NCBI GenBank assembly: GCA_018698795.1 | Contig: JABIPG010000175.1 | Span: 1-49,932, forward strand | Length of the DNA stretch: 49,932 bases | Direction: 5' to 3' | Source: Rhodospirillaceae bacterium | GTDB lineage: Bacteria; Pseudomonadota; Alphaproteobacteria; Rhodospirillales; Casp-alpha2 | In this document: piece by piece, positions 43,901 to 49,932 of the stretch | How the letters are laid out: the number at the start of each line of letters is the position of its first letter | Numbering within the stretch: the first letter of the stretch is position 1 | The notes under the pieces: model-generated | The model's database searches: none | What the model saw: only the letters and a program-made list of their open reading frames with translations | What the model was told of the DNA's origin: nothing | Made by a program: the position numbers and the translations under genes

Positions 43901-45882
43901 ATGCTTTGCTGCAGCTTTCTGTCCGCGACACGGGTATCGGCCTGACCGAAGAGCAACAAGGGCGCCTGTTCCAGGCGTTCAGCCAAGCCGACATGTCGAC
44001 CAGCCGGAAATACGGCGGCACCGGCCTCGGTTTGACCATTTCCAAGAGCTTAGCTGAGGGCATGGGTGGGGAAATCTGGGTCGAGAGTGAAGCCGACGTC
44101 GGATCGACCTTCAGCTTCACCATCCGCTGCGGCTTACGCGAAGAATCAAAGAGGGACCTATCACAGGCCTTCGACCCAGCTGATATTCCGACGCTGATCG
44201 TCGATAACAATACGACCGCCCAGCAAATCCTGGTGAAGATCATGGGCAGCATCGGTTTTCCGGTCGAAGCAGTTGATTCGGGGCAGGCGGGCCTTGACGA
44301 ATTGGGCCGTGCCGCGAGCGCGGGGGCTCCGTACCGGCTGGTGCTGATGGACTGGAACATGCCGGAGATGGACGGCATCGAGACGGCGCGGAGAATCAAA
44401 GGTGACACCAACCTGGAGCCGTCACCGGCGATATTCTTGGTATCGGCGTTCAGCCGCGACGAGATGATTGTGCAGGCGGCAAAATTGGGTTTGGAAGGCG
44501 TGCTGTCCAAGCCGATCAATCCTTCCGTGCTGGTCGATACCCTGATGAACACCTTCGGAGACGGCCAGACCCCTGGTGGCGAAAAGCGCCTGGCGCCGGC
44601 GGACATGGACGAGCCGAAAGCCATTCGGCCTGGATTGCATCTGTTGCTGGTCGAGGACAATGAACTGAACCAGATGGTGGCGGTGGAGATATTGCAGAAC
44701 GCCGGGTTCAGTGTCGACGTGGCGGCGAACGGGAGAATTGGCGTGGACCACATCGCGGCGGCCGATGGCAAGTATGGCGCCGTATTGATGGATTTACAGA
44801 TGCCGGTGATGGACGGATACGAAGCGACCGCGACCATCCGCGCCAACCCCGCATTCGATGATCTACCGATCATCGCCATGACGGCGCATGCCTTGGTAGA
44901 GGAGCGCGAGCGGTGCCTGGAGGCGGGCATGGTTGACCATGTCAGCAAACCCGTGGATGCCCGGCAGTTGATCGATACCATTAACAAGTGGGTCGCGGAC
45001 GGTGGAGCGACGCCGCCGGAAGACGATGAAGACGATGGGTTGTTCGATTTGGAACTGGATCCCGAACCCACATCCGAATCCACACCTGAACCAGATTTCG
45101 AGCCTGAAGATGAGCTCGACGTACCGGCTCTCAACATTACCAAAGCCATCGAACGTCTGATGGTGCCGGACCCGTTCCTGCGGGGCATGCTCGACGAGTT
45201 TCGGGAAAAGTATGGAGATGTGGTCAGCCGACTGCAGCAACTTCTGGCGGACGGCGAACGCGACCAGGCTGAGCGCTTGGCGCATAGTTTGAAGGGCATC
45301 TCCGGGTCCGTCGCCGCCGACCCGGTATACGCCGGGGCTTCGGCATTGGAATCAGCGATCGTTCATGAGCGCGAAGCCGATATCGACAGCGGCATGGCTT
45401 TGTTGCAAGAGCGCATGGAGCTATTGCTGACGGACATCGAGGCCTATCTGGCCAGCGGGCCTGACGGGCCTGACGGATCTGACGGATCTGACACAGCTCG
45501 CGAAGAGATTGCCGAGGTGGATGAGCCGGGCAGTATTGAACCCGAGGGGCCAGCGCTCGATGTCGAGAAAGCCCTGGAACGCCTGATGGTGCCGGAAGAC
45601 TTCTTGAAGAAAATTCTCGGCGATTTCCGTGACAAGTACACGAGCGTTGTCGAAGACCTGCGAGGGCTGCTTGATGACGCCGCCATAGAGGACGCCGAGC
45701 GTATGGCGCACAGTTTGAAGGGCGTTTCGGGCACGCTTGGCGCCGAGCCGGTGCAGGACGTTGCCGCCGAGCTGGAAGAGTCAATCCGCGAAAACCGCGA
45801 CGACGATACCGCCGCCGGCCTTAAAGAATTAAGCCGACGGCTGACGCCGTTGTTACGCGATATCGATACCTATTTGGCCTAG
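40996..45882 (+). CDS. Large hybrid sensor histidine kinase: 2 receivers and 2 Hpt domains
   Basis: This 1628-residue protein has membrane segments near residues 26-48 and 352-372 flanking a helical periplasmic sensor of about 300 residues. HAMP (about 373-425) and three PAS-type domains (about 440-790) follow. The kinase core comes next (H-box with His829; N-box DPLRVGQILVNLANNAIKFT; G-box GTGLGLTISK). Then come two receiver domains (Asp1119 in LVLMDWNMPEMDG, Asp1266 in AVLMDLQMPVMDG) and two Hpt domains (His1430 and His1572 in AHSLKG). This is a full internal phosphorelay with duplicated final steps. The output partner is not in the window. Confidence 0.96.
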   Translation: MSPIDPAGETALIQQTSAWYRTIRARLYTAFIGLIVLAAITTGFAIYGLVENSRGMAKFVHGNLPAVNQGIDLAATTRDVTRGFREITAATTLEQRDEAMDEIRESWDRLTEVLALSEGKSGILSATRKQIDVRVATLREKLGDLEKTVENRIIALSGLSAVSARINEDMAELDWSLQALKDDALVDVNIAVGEFMSGLNTDMRSVSGFVHEAFPLVQFTLELSSMTNSLRAVLLEVLTATDSDEIEKLRKKVTALRQRIKSNLGQITNNEITTELEPQFKAVFESISASGNLFEWRHKVLALTSTMNAQHQDAVESSQAFLRIASGLLDKLLAESNRVIDGVEHKSRQTLWMTAALMGLSVLIVVLIGWLVVERRITRPLSQTARAMHNIALGEADVELPPAARDEIGDMVGALSVLRDHVGRVTAAEAQAAEKEARMRSIIENTVDGIILIDGGGIVQTFSPAAERIFGYDAAEVLGRNVSMLMPENAATAHDSYLARYLEGNGVGVVGSISELVGRRKDGSEFPLELAVGEAIIDNEHLFTGIIRDITERKEAEERFTAYIDNVPAGVTLKGIDGRLILVNKTFADWCASTPEELIGTTSANNPVWQLQDGAVRTVIDQDREVMRSMKTVVHERTVVLADGKTHDLVVAKFPILDGTGRLTAIGTILNDISNLKEAEAALAQEKAIVDKTLATMDQGIVMVDAELNIIAHNKRMHELYDLPDDAVKRFPSYPAMVRWNMREHGIDDAIIERAMKRLSSDKQEVFEHHLKAGPVLEIRHMPMIGGGFVRTFTDISARKAAEQELVRLRLTAESADQAKSEFLANMSHEIRTPMNAVIGLSGLCLKTDMTEKQRDYISKVNGSARALLGIINDILDFSKIEAGKMDIEHIPFSLEEVMDNLATVVTQKASEKGLEVLFWAEPDVPDALVGDPLRVGQILVNLANNAIKFTEKGEIVVRIETVEKNENDALLQLSVRDTGIGLTEEQQGRLFQAFSQADMSTSRKYGGTGLGLTISKSLAEGMGGEIWVESEADVGSTFSFTIRCGLREESKRDLSQAFDPADIPTLIVDNNTTAQQILVKIMGSIGFPVEAVDSGQAGLDELGRAASAGAPYRLVLMDWNMPEMDGIETARRIKGDTNLEPSPAIFLVSAFSRDEMIVQAAKLGLEGVLSKPINPSVLVDTLMNTFGDGQTPGGEKRLAPADMDEPKAIRPGLHLLLVEDNELNQMVAVEILQNAGFSVDVAANGRIGVDHIAAADGKYGAVLMDLQMPVMDGYEATATIRANPAFDDLPIIAMTAHALVEERERCLEAGMVDHVSKPVDARQLIDTINKWVADGGATPPEDDEDDGLFDLELDPEPTSESTPEPDFEPEDELDVPALNITKAIERLMVPDPFLRGMLDEFREKYGDVVSRLQQLLADGERDQAERLAHSLKGISGSVAADPVYAGASALESAIVHEREADIDSGMALLQERMELLLTDIEAYLASGPDGPDGSDGSDTAREEIAEVDEPGSIEPEGPALDVEKALERLMVPEDFLKKILGDFRDKYTSVVEDLRGLLDDAAIEDAERMAHSLKGVSGTLGAEPVQDVAAELEESIRENRDDDTAAGLKELSRRLTPLLRDIDTYLA

Positions 45883-45900
45883 GCCTGGTGTAGAAAAGCG

Positions 45901-46698
45901 CTACTTCGCGTACTTGCGGAAATCCGGTTTGCGTTTTTCCAGGAAGGCGTTGACGCCCTCTTTCGACTCATCGCTGTCATAGTACATGGCGACAGATTGC
46001 ATGCCCATGGACCCGATGCCGCGGATGTATTCTGTCGATGCATTGAACGAGCGCTTGGCGATGGCCAAGGCGGTGGGGCTTTTCTCCATGATCTCGGCGC
46101 ACCATTTGGCCACTTCGGCGTCCAACTCGTCGTGCGGCACGACCGCGTTGCAAAGCCCCATCTCCAGTGCCTGTTCGGCGGTATACCGCCGGCAGAGATA
46201 CCAGATTTCGCGGGCTTTCTTCTCGCCCACGGTTTGCGCCAAAAGAGCGGTGCCGAAGCCCGGATCGACGGAACCGACCTTCGGGCCGACCTGGCCGAAC
46301 TGCGCTTTATCGGACGCGATTGTGAGGTCGCAGAGCAGCGCCAACACATTGCCGCCGCCGATGGCAAAACCCTGCACGCGGGCGATGACGGGTTTTGGGA
46401 TGTCACGAATGACGGTTTGCAGGTCTTCAACCGGCAAGCCCAGCGTGCCGCGTTTGCCGTAGCCCGACCCGGTTTCTTCGTCGCCGTGCGCGGATTGGTC
46501 GCCGCCGGTGCAAAAGGCTTTGTCGCCTGCACCCGTCAACACCACGACGCCAATGTTTTTGTTCCAGCCCGCAACGTTGAAAGCATCGATCATTTCTTCA
46601 GCGGTCTCGCCGCGAAAGGCGTTGTATTTGTCTTCGCGGTTGATGGTGATGGTGGCGACGCCGTCTTTCTCTGTGTAGAGAATATCTTTGTAATCCAT
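45901..46698 (-). CDS. badI: 2-ketocyclohexanecarboxyl-CoA hydrolase
   Basis: From the ATG at 46698, with GAGGA upstream, the protein has 265 residues. It is a crotonase-fold enzyme very close to R. palustris BadI along its whole length: RVQGFAIGGGNVLALLCDLTIASDKAQFGQVGPKVGSVDPGFG and GEKKAREIWYLCRRY. BadI opens the ring of 2-ketocyclohexanecarboxyl-CoA by hydrolysis to pimeloyl-CoA. MenB-like naphthoate synthase is the main alternative, but no menaquinone genes are nearby. It lies directly after badH. Confidence 0.92.
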   Translation of the reverse strand: MDYKDILYTEKDGVATITINREDKYNAFRGETAEEMIDAFNVAGWNKNIGVVVLTGAGDKAFCTGGDQSAHGDEETGSGYGKRGTLGLPVEDLQTVIRDIPKPVIARVQGFAIGGGNVLALLCDLTIASDKAQFGQVGPKVGSVDPGFGTALLAQTVGEKKAREIWYLCRRYTAEQALEMGLCNAVVPHDELDAEVAKWCAEIMEKSPTALAIAKRSFNASTEYIRGIGSMGMQSVAMYYDSDESKEGVNAFLEKRKPDFRKYAK

Positions 46699-46706
46699 GG
46701 TAGTCC

Positions 46707-47474
46707 TCATCCGTTCATGGTTAGGCCGCCCGACACGCTGATCACCTGTCCGGTGATGTACGACGCGTCGTCGCTGGCGAGAAAGGCAATGGCGCCCTGC
46801 AAATCGTCGGGCTGGCCAAGCCGGCCCATGGGCACGGCGCGGCGGAAGGCTTCCGACAGTTTTTCCGGGTTGGAAGATTCGTTCAAGACATCTTCCAACA
46901 AAGCCGTTTGCGTCGGGCCCGGGCAGACCACGTTAAAAGTGATACCTTGGCGCGCGTGCTCACGCGCCAGGGTTTTGGATAGCCCGACAATGCCGGCTTT
47001 GCAGGCTGAATAAACCGATTCACCGCTCGAGCCTACCCGCGCCGCATCGGACGCTACGTTGACCACGCGCCCCGCCCCGCGTTCCGCCATGCCCGGCAAT
47101 ACCGCATGCTGGGTATGAATAGCGCCCATCAGGTTGATGGCGATGATTTTCTCCCAAAGGGCGGGATCGGTTTTCAAGAACGGCTTGAACACATCCCAGC
47201 CCGCGTTGTTGACCAACACGCCGATAGGGCCGAGCGCGCTTTCGGTCGCCGCCACGGCGGCCTGCACGGCGGCGTAATCGGCGATATCGCAAGCAAAGGC
47301 CTGCGCCGTGCCGCCAGCCTGCGCAATGGCGCTGGCGGTGGCTTCGGCGGAATCCATGTTGATGTCCCAAACTGCGACCTTCGCACCTTCTTCGCCGAAT
47401 CGTTTGCAAGTGGCGCCACCGATGCCGCCACCGCCGCCGGTGATAATGGCGACCTTATCGTCTAGACCTCGCAT
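46707..47474 (-). CDS. badH: 2-hydroxycyclohexanecarboxyl-CoA dehydrogenase
   Basis: The ATG at 47474 gives 255 residues. It is a short-chain dehydrogenase with the NAD loop ITGGGGGIGGATC, NNAGWDVFKPF, catalytic Ser-Tyr-Lys in ASDAARVGSSGESVYSACKAGIVGL, and the end GQVISVSGGLTMNG. The match to R. palustris BadH extends over the full length. It oxidises the 2-hydroxy intermediate to the 2-keto form, the substrate of BadI, whose gene begins 8 bp downstream. Confidence 0.92.
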   Translation of the reverse strand: MRGLDDKVAIITGGGGGIGGATCKRFGEEGAKVAVWDINMDSAEATASAIAQAGGTAQAFACDIADYAAVQAAVAATESALGPIGVLVNNAGWDVFKPFLKTDPALWEKIIAINLMGAIHTQHAVLPGMAERGAGRVVNVASDAARVGSSGESVYSACKAGIVGLSKTLAREHARQGITFNVVCPGPTQTALLEDVLNESSNPEKLSEAFRRAVPMGRLGQPDDLQGAIAFLASDDASYITGQVISVSGGLTMNG

Positions 47475-47510
47475 GTCATGGTTCTCCCGTCTCCGGTGTT
47501 GCGTTGGCAC

Positions 47511-47572
47511 ATCATCCTGGATTTAAAAAATATGTCAATATATTGCTTTATTTTTCATTGTCATCAACAGCA
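47511..47572 (-). promoter_or_regulatory. Possible promoter or operator before badH
   Basis: In the 98-bp gap after the acyl-CoA dehydrogenase gene, the minus strand has a consensus TTGACA (47538-47533) inside an AT-rich stretch. It overlaps a 10-bp palindrome, CAATATATTG (47536-47545). The -10 at the right spacing is poor (ATGATG or GATGAT). A MarR-like regulator site is possible but not shown. Confidence 0.3.
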
Positions 47573-48733
47573 TCACAAACTATCACGCCATTCGCGGATC
47601 ATGTTGCGCGCGATGACGATCTGCTGAATTTGCGTGGTGCCTTCGTAAATCCGATACAGCCGCGCGTCGCGGTACATGCGCTCGACACCATGGTCGGCGA
47701 CGTAGCCGGACCCGCCGAACACCTGCACGGCCCGGTCGACGGCGCGTCCACACATTTCAGATGCGAACATCTTGGCGCAGGCCGCCTCGGTCGAAACATT
47801 GTCGCCGGCGTCGCGCTTTTTCGCCGCGTCGAGCGTCATGCAACGTGCCGCGTAGATGTCGGTTTTGGTATCCGCCAGCATCGCCTGCACAAGCTGGAAA
47901 TCGGCGATCGGTTGGCCGAATTGTTTGCGCTCACAGGCGTAAGCCAGCGCCTCTTCCATGGCGCGCTGGGCGTGGCCGACGCACACCGCCGCCAAATGGA
48001 TCCGGCCTCGGTCCAACACTTTCATGGCGGTCTTGAACCCAACGCCTTCCTTGTGGCCGATCAGGTTTTCGGCGGGCACGCGGCAGTCGTCGAAGATGAC
48101 GTCACAAATATGCGCACCCTGCTGACCCATTTTCTTTTCCGGCTTGCCGAACGACAACCCCGGCGTGCCGCGCTCGACAATGAACGACGACACGCCGCCG
48201 GCGCCATCGATGTCGGGGTTGGTGCGCGCCATGACGGTCATGATGTCGGCGCTTGGCGCATTGGTGATGAAGCGCTTGGTGCCGTTGAAAACATACTCGT
48301 CGCCGTCGCGAATGGCGGTGGTTTTAAGGTGCGCTGCGTCGGACCCGGCGTCAGGCTCCGTCAATGCAAACGACGCCACACATTCGCCGACGGCAATTTT
48401 GGGCAGGTATTTCTGTTTCTGTTCATCCGTGCCATCCATCAAAATACCTTGCGAACCGATGCCGATGGAGGTGCCGAACACGGATCGGAACGCCGGTGAC
48501 GTGCGGCCCAGTTCCATGCAGATTTGCGCCTCTTCCTCCATGGTGACGCCGATGCCGCCGTACTCTTCGGGGATAGTCAGGCCGAACAAGCCCATCTCGG
48601 CCATCTCGCGTTTCACCTCGTCGGGGACAGCGTCGTCGTTGGCGACCTGATGCTCCAAGGGCATCAGCCGCTCAGTGACGAAACGCCGGATGGCATCAAG
48701 CAGTTGGTTGAAGGTTTCCGGGTCCATGGCCAT
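47573..48733 (-). CDS. aliB: Acyl-CoA dehydrogenase, probably cyclohexanecarboxyl-CoA dehydrogenase
   Basis: The 386-residue flavoprotein has FAD/substrate blocks FALTEPDAGSDAAHLKTTA and FNGTKRFITNA, and the catalytic Glu in YRIYEGTTQIQQIVIARNM, as in short-chain acyl-CoA dehydrogenases. AGGGAG lies 6 bp before the ATG at 48733. Together with badH and badI it fits AliB, which makes cyclohex-1-enecarboxyl-CoA. The substrate is inferred from context; the hydratase step (badK) is not in the window. Confidence 0.8.
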   Translation of the reverse strand: MAMDPETFNQLLDAIRRFVTERLMPLEHQVANDDAVPDEVKREMAEMGLFGLTIPEEYGGIGVTMEEEAQICMELGRTSPAFRSVFGTSIGIGSQGILMDGTDEQKQKYLPKIAVGECVASFALTEPDAGSDAAHLKTTAIRDGDEYVFNGTKRFITNAPSADIMTVMARTNPDIDGAGGVSSFIVERGTPGLSFGKPEKKMGQQGAHICDVIFDDCRVPAENLIGHKEGVGFKTAMKVLDRGRIHLAAVCVGHAQRAMEEALAYACERKQFGQPIADFQLVQAMLADTKTDIYAARCMTLDAAKKRDAGDNVSTEAACAKMFASEMCGRAVDRAVQVFGGSGYVADHGVERMYRDARLYRIYEGTTQIQQIVIARNMIREWRDSL

Positions 48734-48916
48734 GTTCGACTCCCTATGATCAATTCAATTTCCTATCCCCATACCTCGCCAAGACTGCGCCGCGCCATGA
48801 CCAACGTCAACGCCGCCTGCTCCAAATCTGGCGCCAATTCCGCGTGCTGAAACGCCCACGGGGTTGTTGGGGGCTTAACCCTTTTCTTGTGTGCCAGTGC
48901 TCCATAAGATTGACAG

Positions 48917-49932
48917 ATGCGTGATTTTGAAGAGCAGCATGCAGAAATATGCGTGCGTGTTGACGGTTTTGTTGACAGCTATATGACGGGCCTGGACGGG
49001 TGGTCCGAGATGAGTGATTTTCCGCCCGCTGTCTGGCAAGGGCTGAGGGAAAGCGGCCTGTTGGGCTTGTCATTACCCGAGGAATTCGGCGGTATCGGCG
49101 GCGGTTACCGTGCGCTCGGGGTCGCTGCCCGGCGACTAAATGAGCGCGGCGGCGTCATGGGCGTGACGTTGACATGGCTGTGTCATTGCATGAACGCACG
49201 CTTGCATATGGTGCGGTTGGGAACAGCCGGCCAACGCGCCCGGTGGCTGCCCAAGCTGGCATCCGGCGAAACGACGCTCACGCTCGCCATTTCAGAGCCC
49301 GGTGTCGGCGCACACCCAAAACACCTGAAGACGACAGCCAGGCTGGATGGCGGTGATTACGTTTTGAACGGCGAGAAAGCCTATCTCACCAATGGGCCGC
49401 TGGCGGGTCTGTTTGTTGTTCTGGCGATCACCGATGAGGATGATGGCCGCAAACAGTTTTCCGCCATCTTGGTTGAGCGCGATATGCCGGGGTTCAAACG
49501 AACACCGGGAATTGAGATCGATTTCCTCAAACCGTCTCCGCATTGCGGCATTGCGCTCACCGATTGCCGGGTGCCCGCCGGAAACCTGCTGGGTGATATC
49601 GGCAACGCCATGGCGGAGATTTCCATTCCCATGCGGACCATCGAAGACGCACTTGGCACGTCGGCCAAGGCCGGCGCGATGGCCGCACAATTGCGCATGC
49701 TGGGTCAGCCGCCGACGGACGCCGCCATGGCTGATTTCGGCGTACTGTTGGCCAAGACCGAGGCCCTTGGTTTGTTGGCTGACGGGCTCGCTGCGACCCT
49801 AGATGAGAATAGGGATGAAGGCGGCCAAGACCCCGCGCGCCTGAGCGCTCAGACCGCCGGTTTCCGCGAGTTGGCTAAACATCTGAATGTCGATATAGCG
49901 GCCTATATGGGTACGCATGACGTGACCGTTCC
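48917..49932 (+). CDS. Divergent acyl-CoA dehydrogenase family protein (3' end beyond the window)
   Basis: The frame is open from the ATG at 48917 to the edge, covering 338 residues. The N-terminal and middle domains of an acyl-CoA dehydrogenase are recognised (LPEEFGGIGGGYRALG, YVLNGEKAYLTNGPLAG, FSAILVERDMPGFKRTPGIEIDFLKPSPHCGIALTDCRVP). The usual TEPDAGSD block is altered to AISEPGVGAHPKHLKTTA. Residues 200 onward look weaker, and the catalytic Glu region has not been reached. It is divergent from aliB with a 183-bp gap and may serve the same or a downstream step. Confidence 0.8.
   Translation, partial: MRDFEEQHAEICVRVDGFVDSYMTGLDGWSEMSDFPPAVWQGLRESGLLGLSLPEEFGGIGGGYRALGVAARRLNERGGVMGVTLTWLCHCMNARLHMVRLGTAGQRARWLPKLASGETTLTLAISEPGVGAHPKHLKTTARLDGGDYVLNGEKAYLTNGPLAGLFVVLAITDEDDGRKQFSAILVERDMPGFKRTPGIEIDFLKPSPHCGIALTDCRVPAGNLLGDIGNAMAEISIPMRTIEDALGTSAKAGAMAAQLRMLGQPPTDAAMADFGVLLAKTEALGLLADGLAATLDENRDEGGQDPARLSAQTAGFRELAKHLNVDIAAYMGTHDVTV

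Noticed and set aside
48763-48890. Minus-strand coding-like frame reading PWAFQHAELAPDLEQAALTL
   Set aside because: It looks protein-like but has no start or ribosome-binding site and runs into the divergent dehydrogenase promoter region. It could be a gene remnant, but this is unsupported.

Overview
The window looks like chromosomal DNA of an alphaproteobacterium, probably a free-living Rhodospirillales-type organism. The evidence is gene order and protein families: trpF-trpB-trpA-accD-folC, tsaE-amgK-murU-addB-addA-trxA, a Tad/Cpa pilus operon with CpaD and CpaE, an LdtR-like MarR regulator, and R. palustris-type BadH and BadI. The DNA is G+C-rich throughout except for short AT-rich control regions. 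I see no tRNA, rRNA, CRISPR array, IS element or phage gene. The genus is not determined by anything I can see.

Layout. 1-2584 (minus) is the N-terminal 861 codons of a membrane CHASE/PAS histidine kinase cut by the window edge. 2736-7975 (plus) holds tryptophan synthesis genes trpF, trpB and trpA, then accD (fatty acid synthesis) and folC (folate polyglutamylation). 7987-12473 is a loose set of accessory enzymes: an MDR reductase, a KynB-like hydrolase, two cupins, a DMT exporter and a lone cyclic-nucleotide-binding domain. 12766-22711 (minus) is a housekeeping block: gloB, trxA, addA, addB, murU, amgK and tsaE, covering methylglyoxal detoxification, redox, double-strand-break repair, cell-wall sugar recycling and tRNA t6A modification. 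22795-24692 (plus) encodes a di-haem cytochrome c4 and a class V aminotransferase-fold enzyme.

24785-40295 is a Tad (tight adherence) pilus island in three parts: two tadE-like pseudopilin genes; an interposed stress or redox group (Crp/Fnr regulator, Spy/CpxP-like periplasmic protein, unusual metallo-beta-lactamase-fold protein, universal stress protein, Rid protein, PAS_5 protein); then tadG (minus) divergent from the core operon flp-cpaA-cpaB-cpaC-cpaD-cpaE-cpaF-tadB-tadC. A 14-bp palindrome, GATAAAATTTTATC, lies upstream of the first tadE gene and again, inside a 26-bp perfect palindrome, upstream of flp. It probably marks a shared regulator. After the island come an LdtR-like MarR regulator and a 1628-residue hybrid histidine kinase with two receiver domains and two Hpt domains.

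The right end (45901-49932) carries badI, badH and an acyl-CoA dehydrogenase on the minus strand. These fit beta-oxidation-like breakdown of cyclohexanecarboxyl-CoA to pimeloyl-CoA. A divergent second acyl-CoA dehydrogenase runs off the end. The most interesting material is the Tad island with its embedded regulator group and shared palindromes, an EF-hand-like motif in a TadE pseudopilin, the duplicated trpB leader hairpin, and the structured region after tadC.
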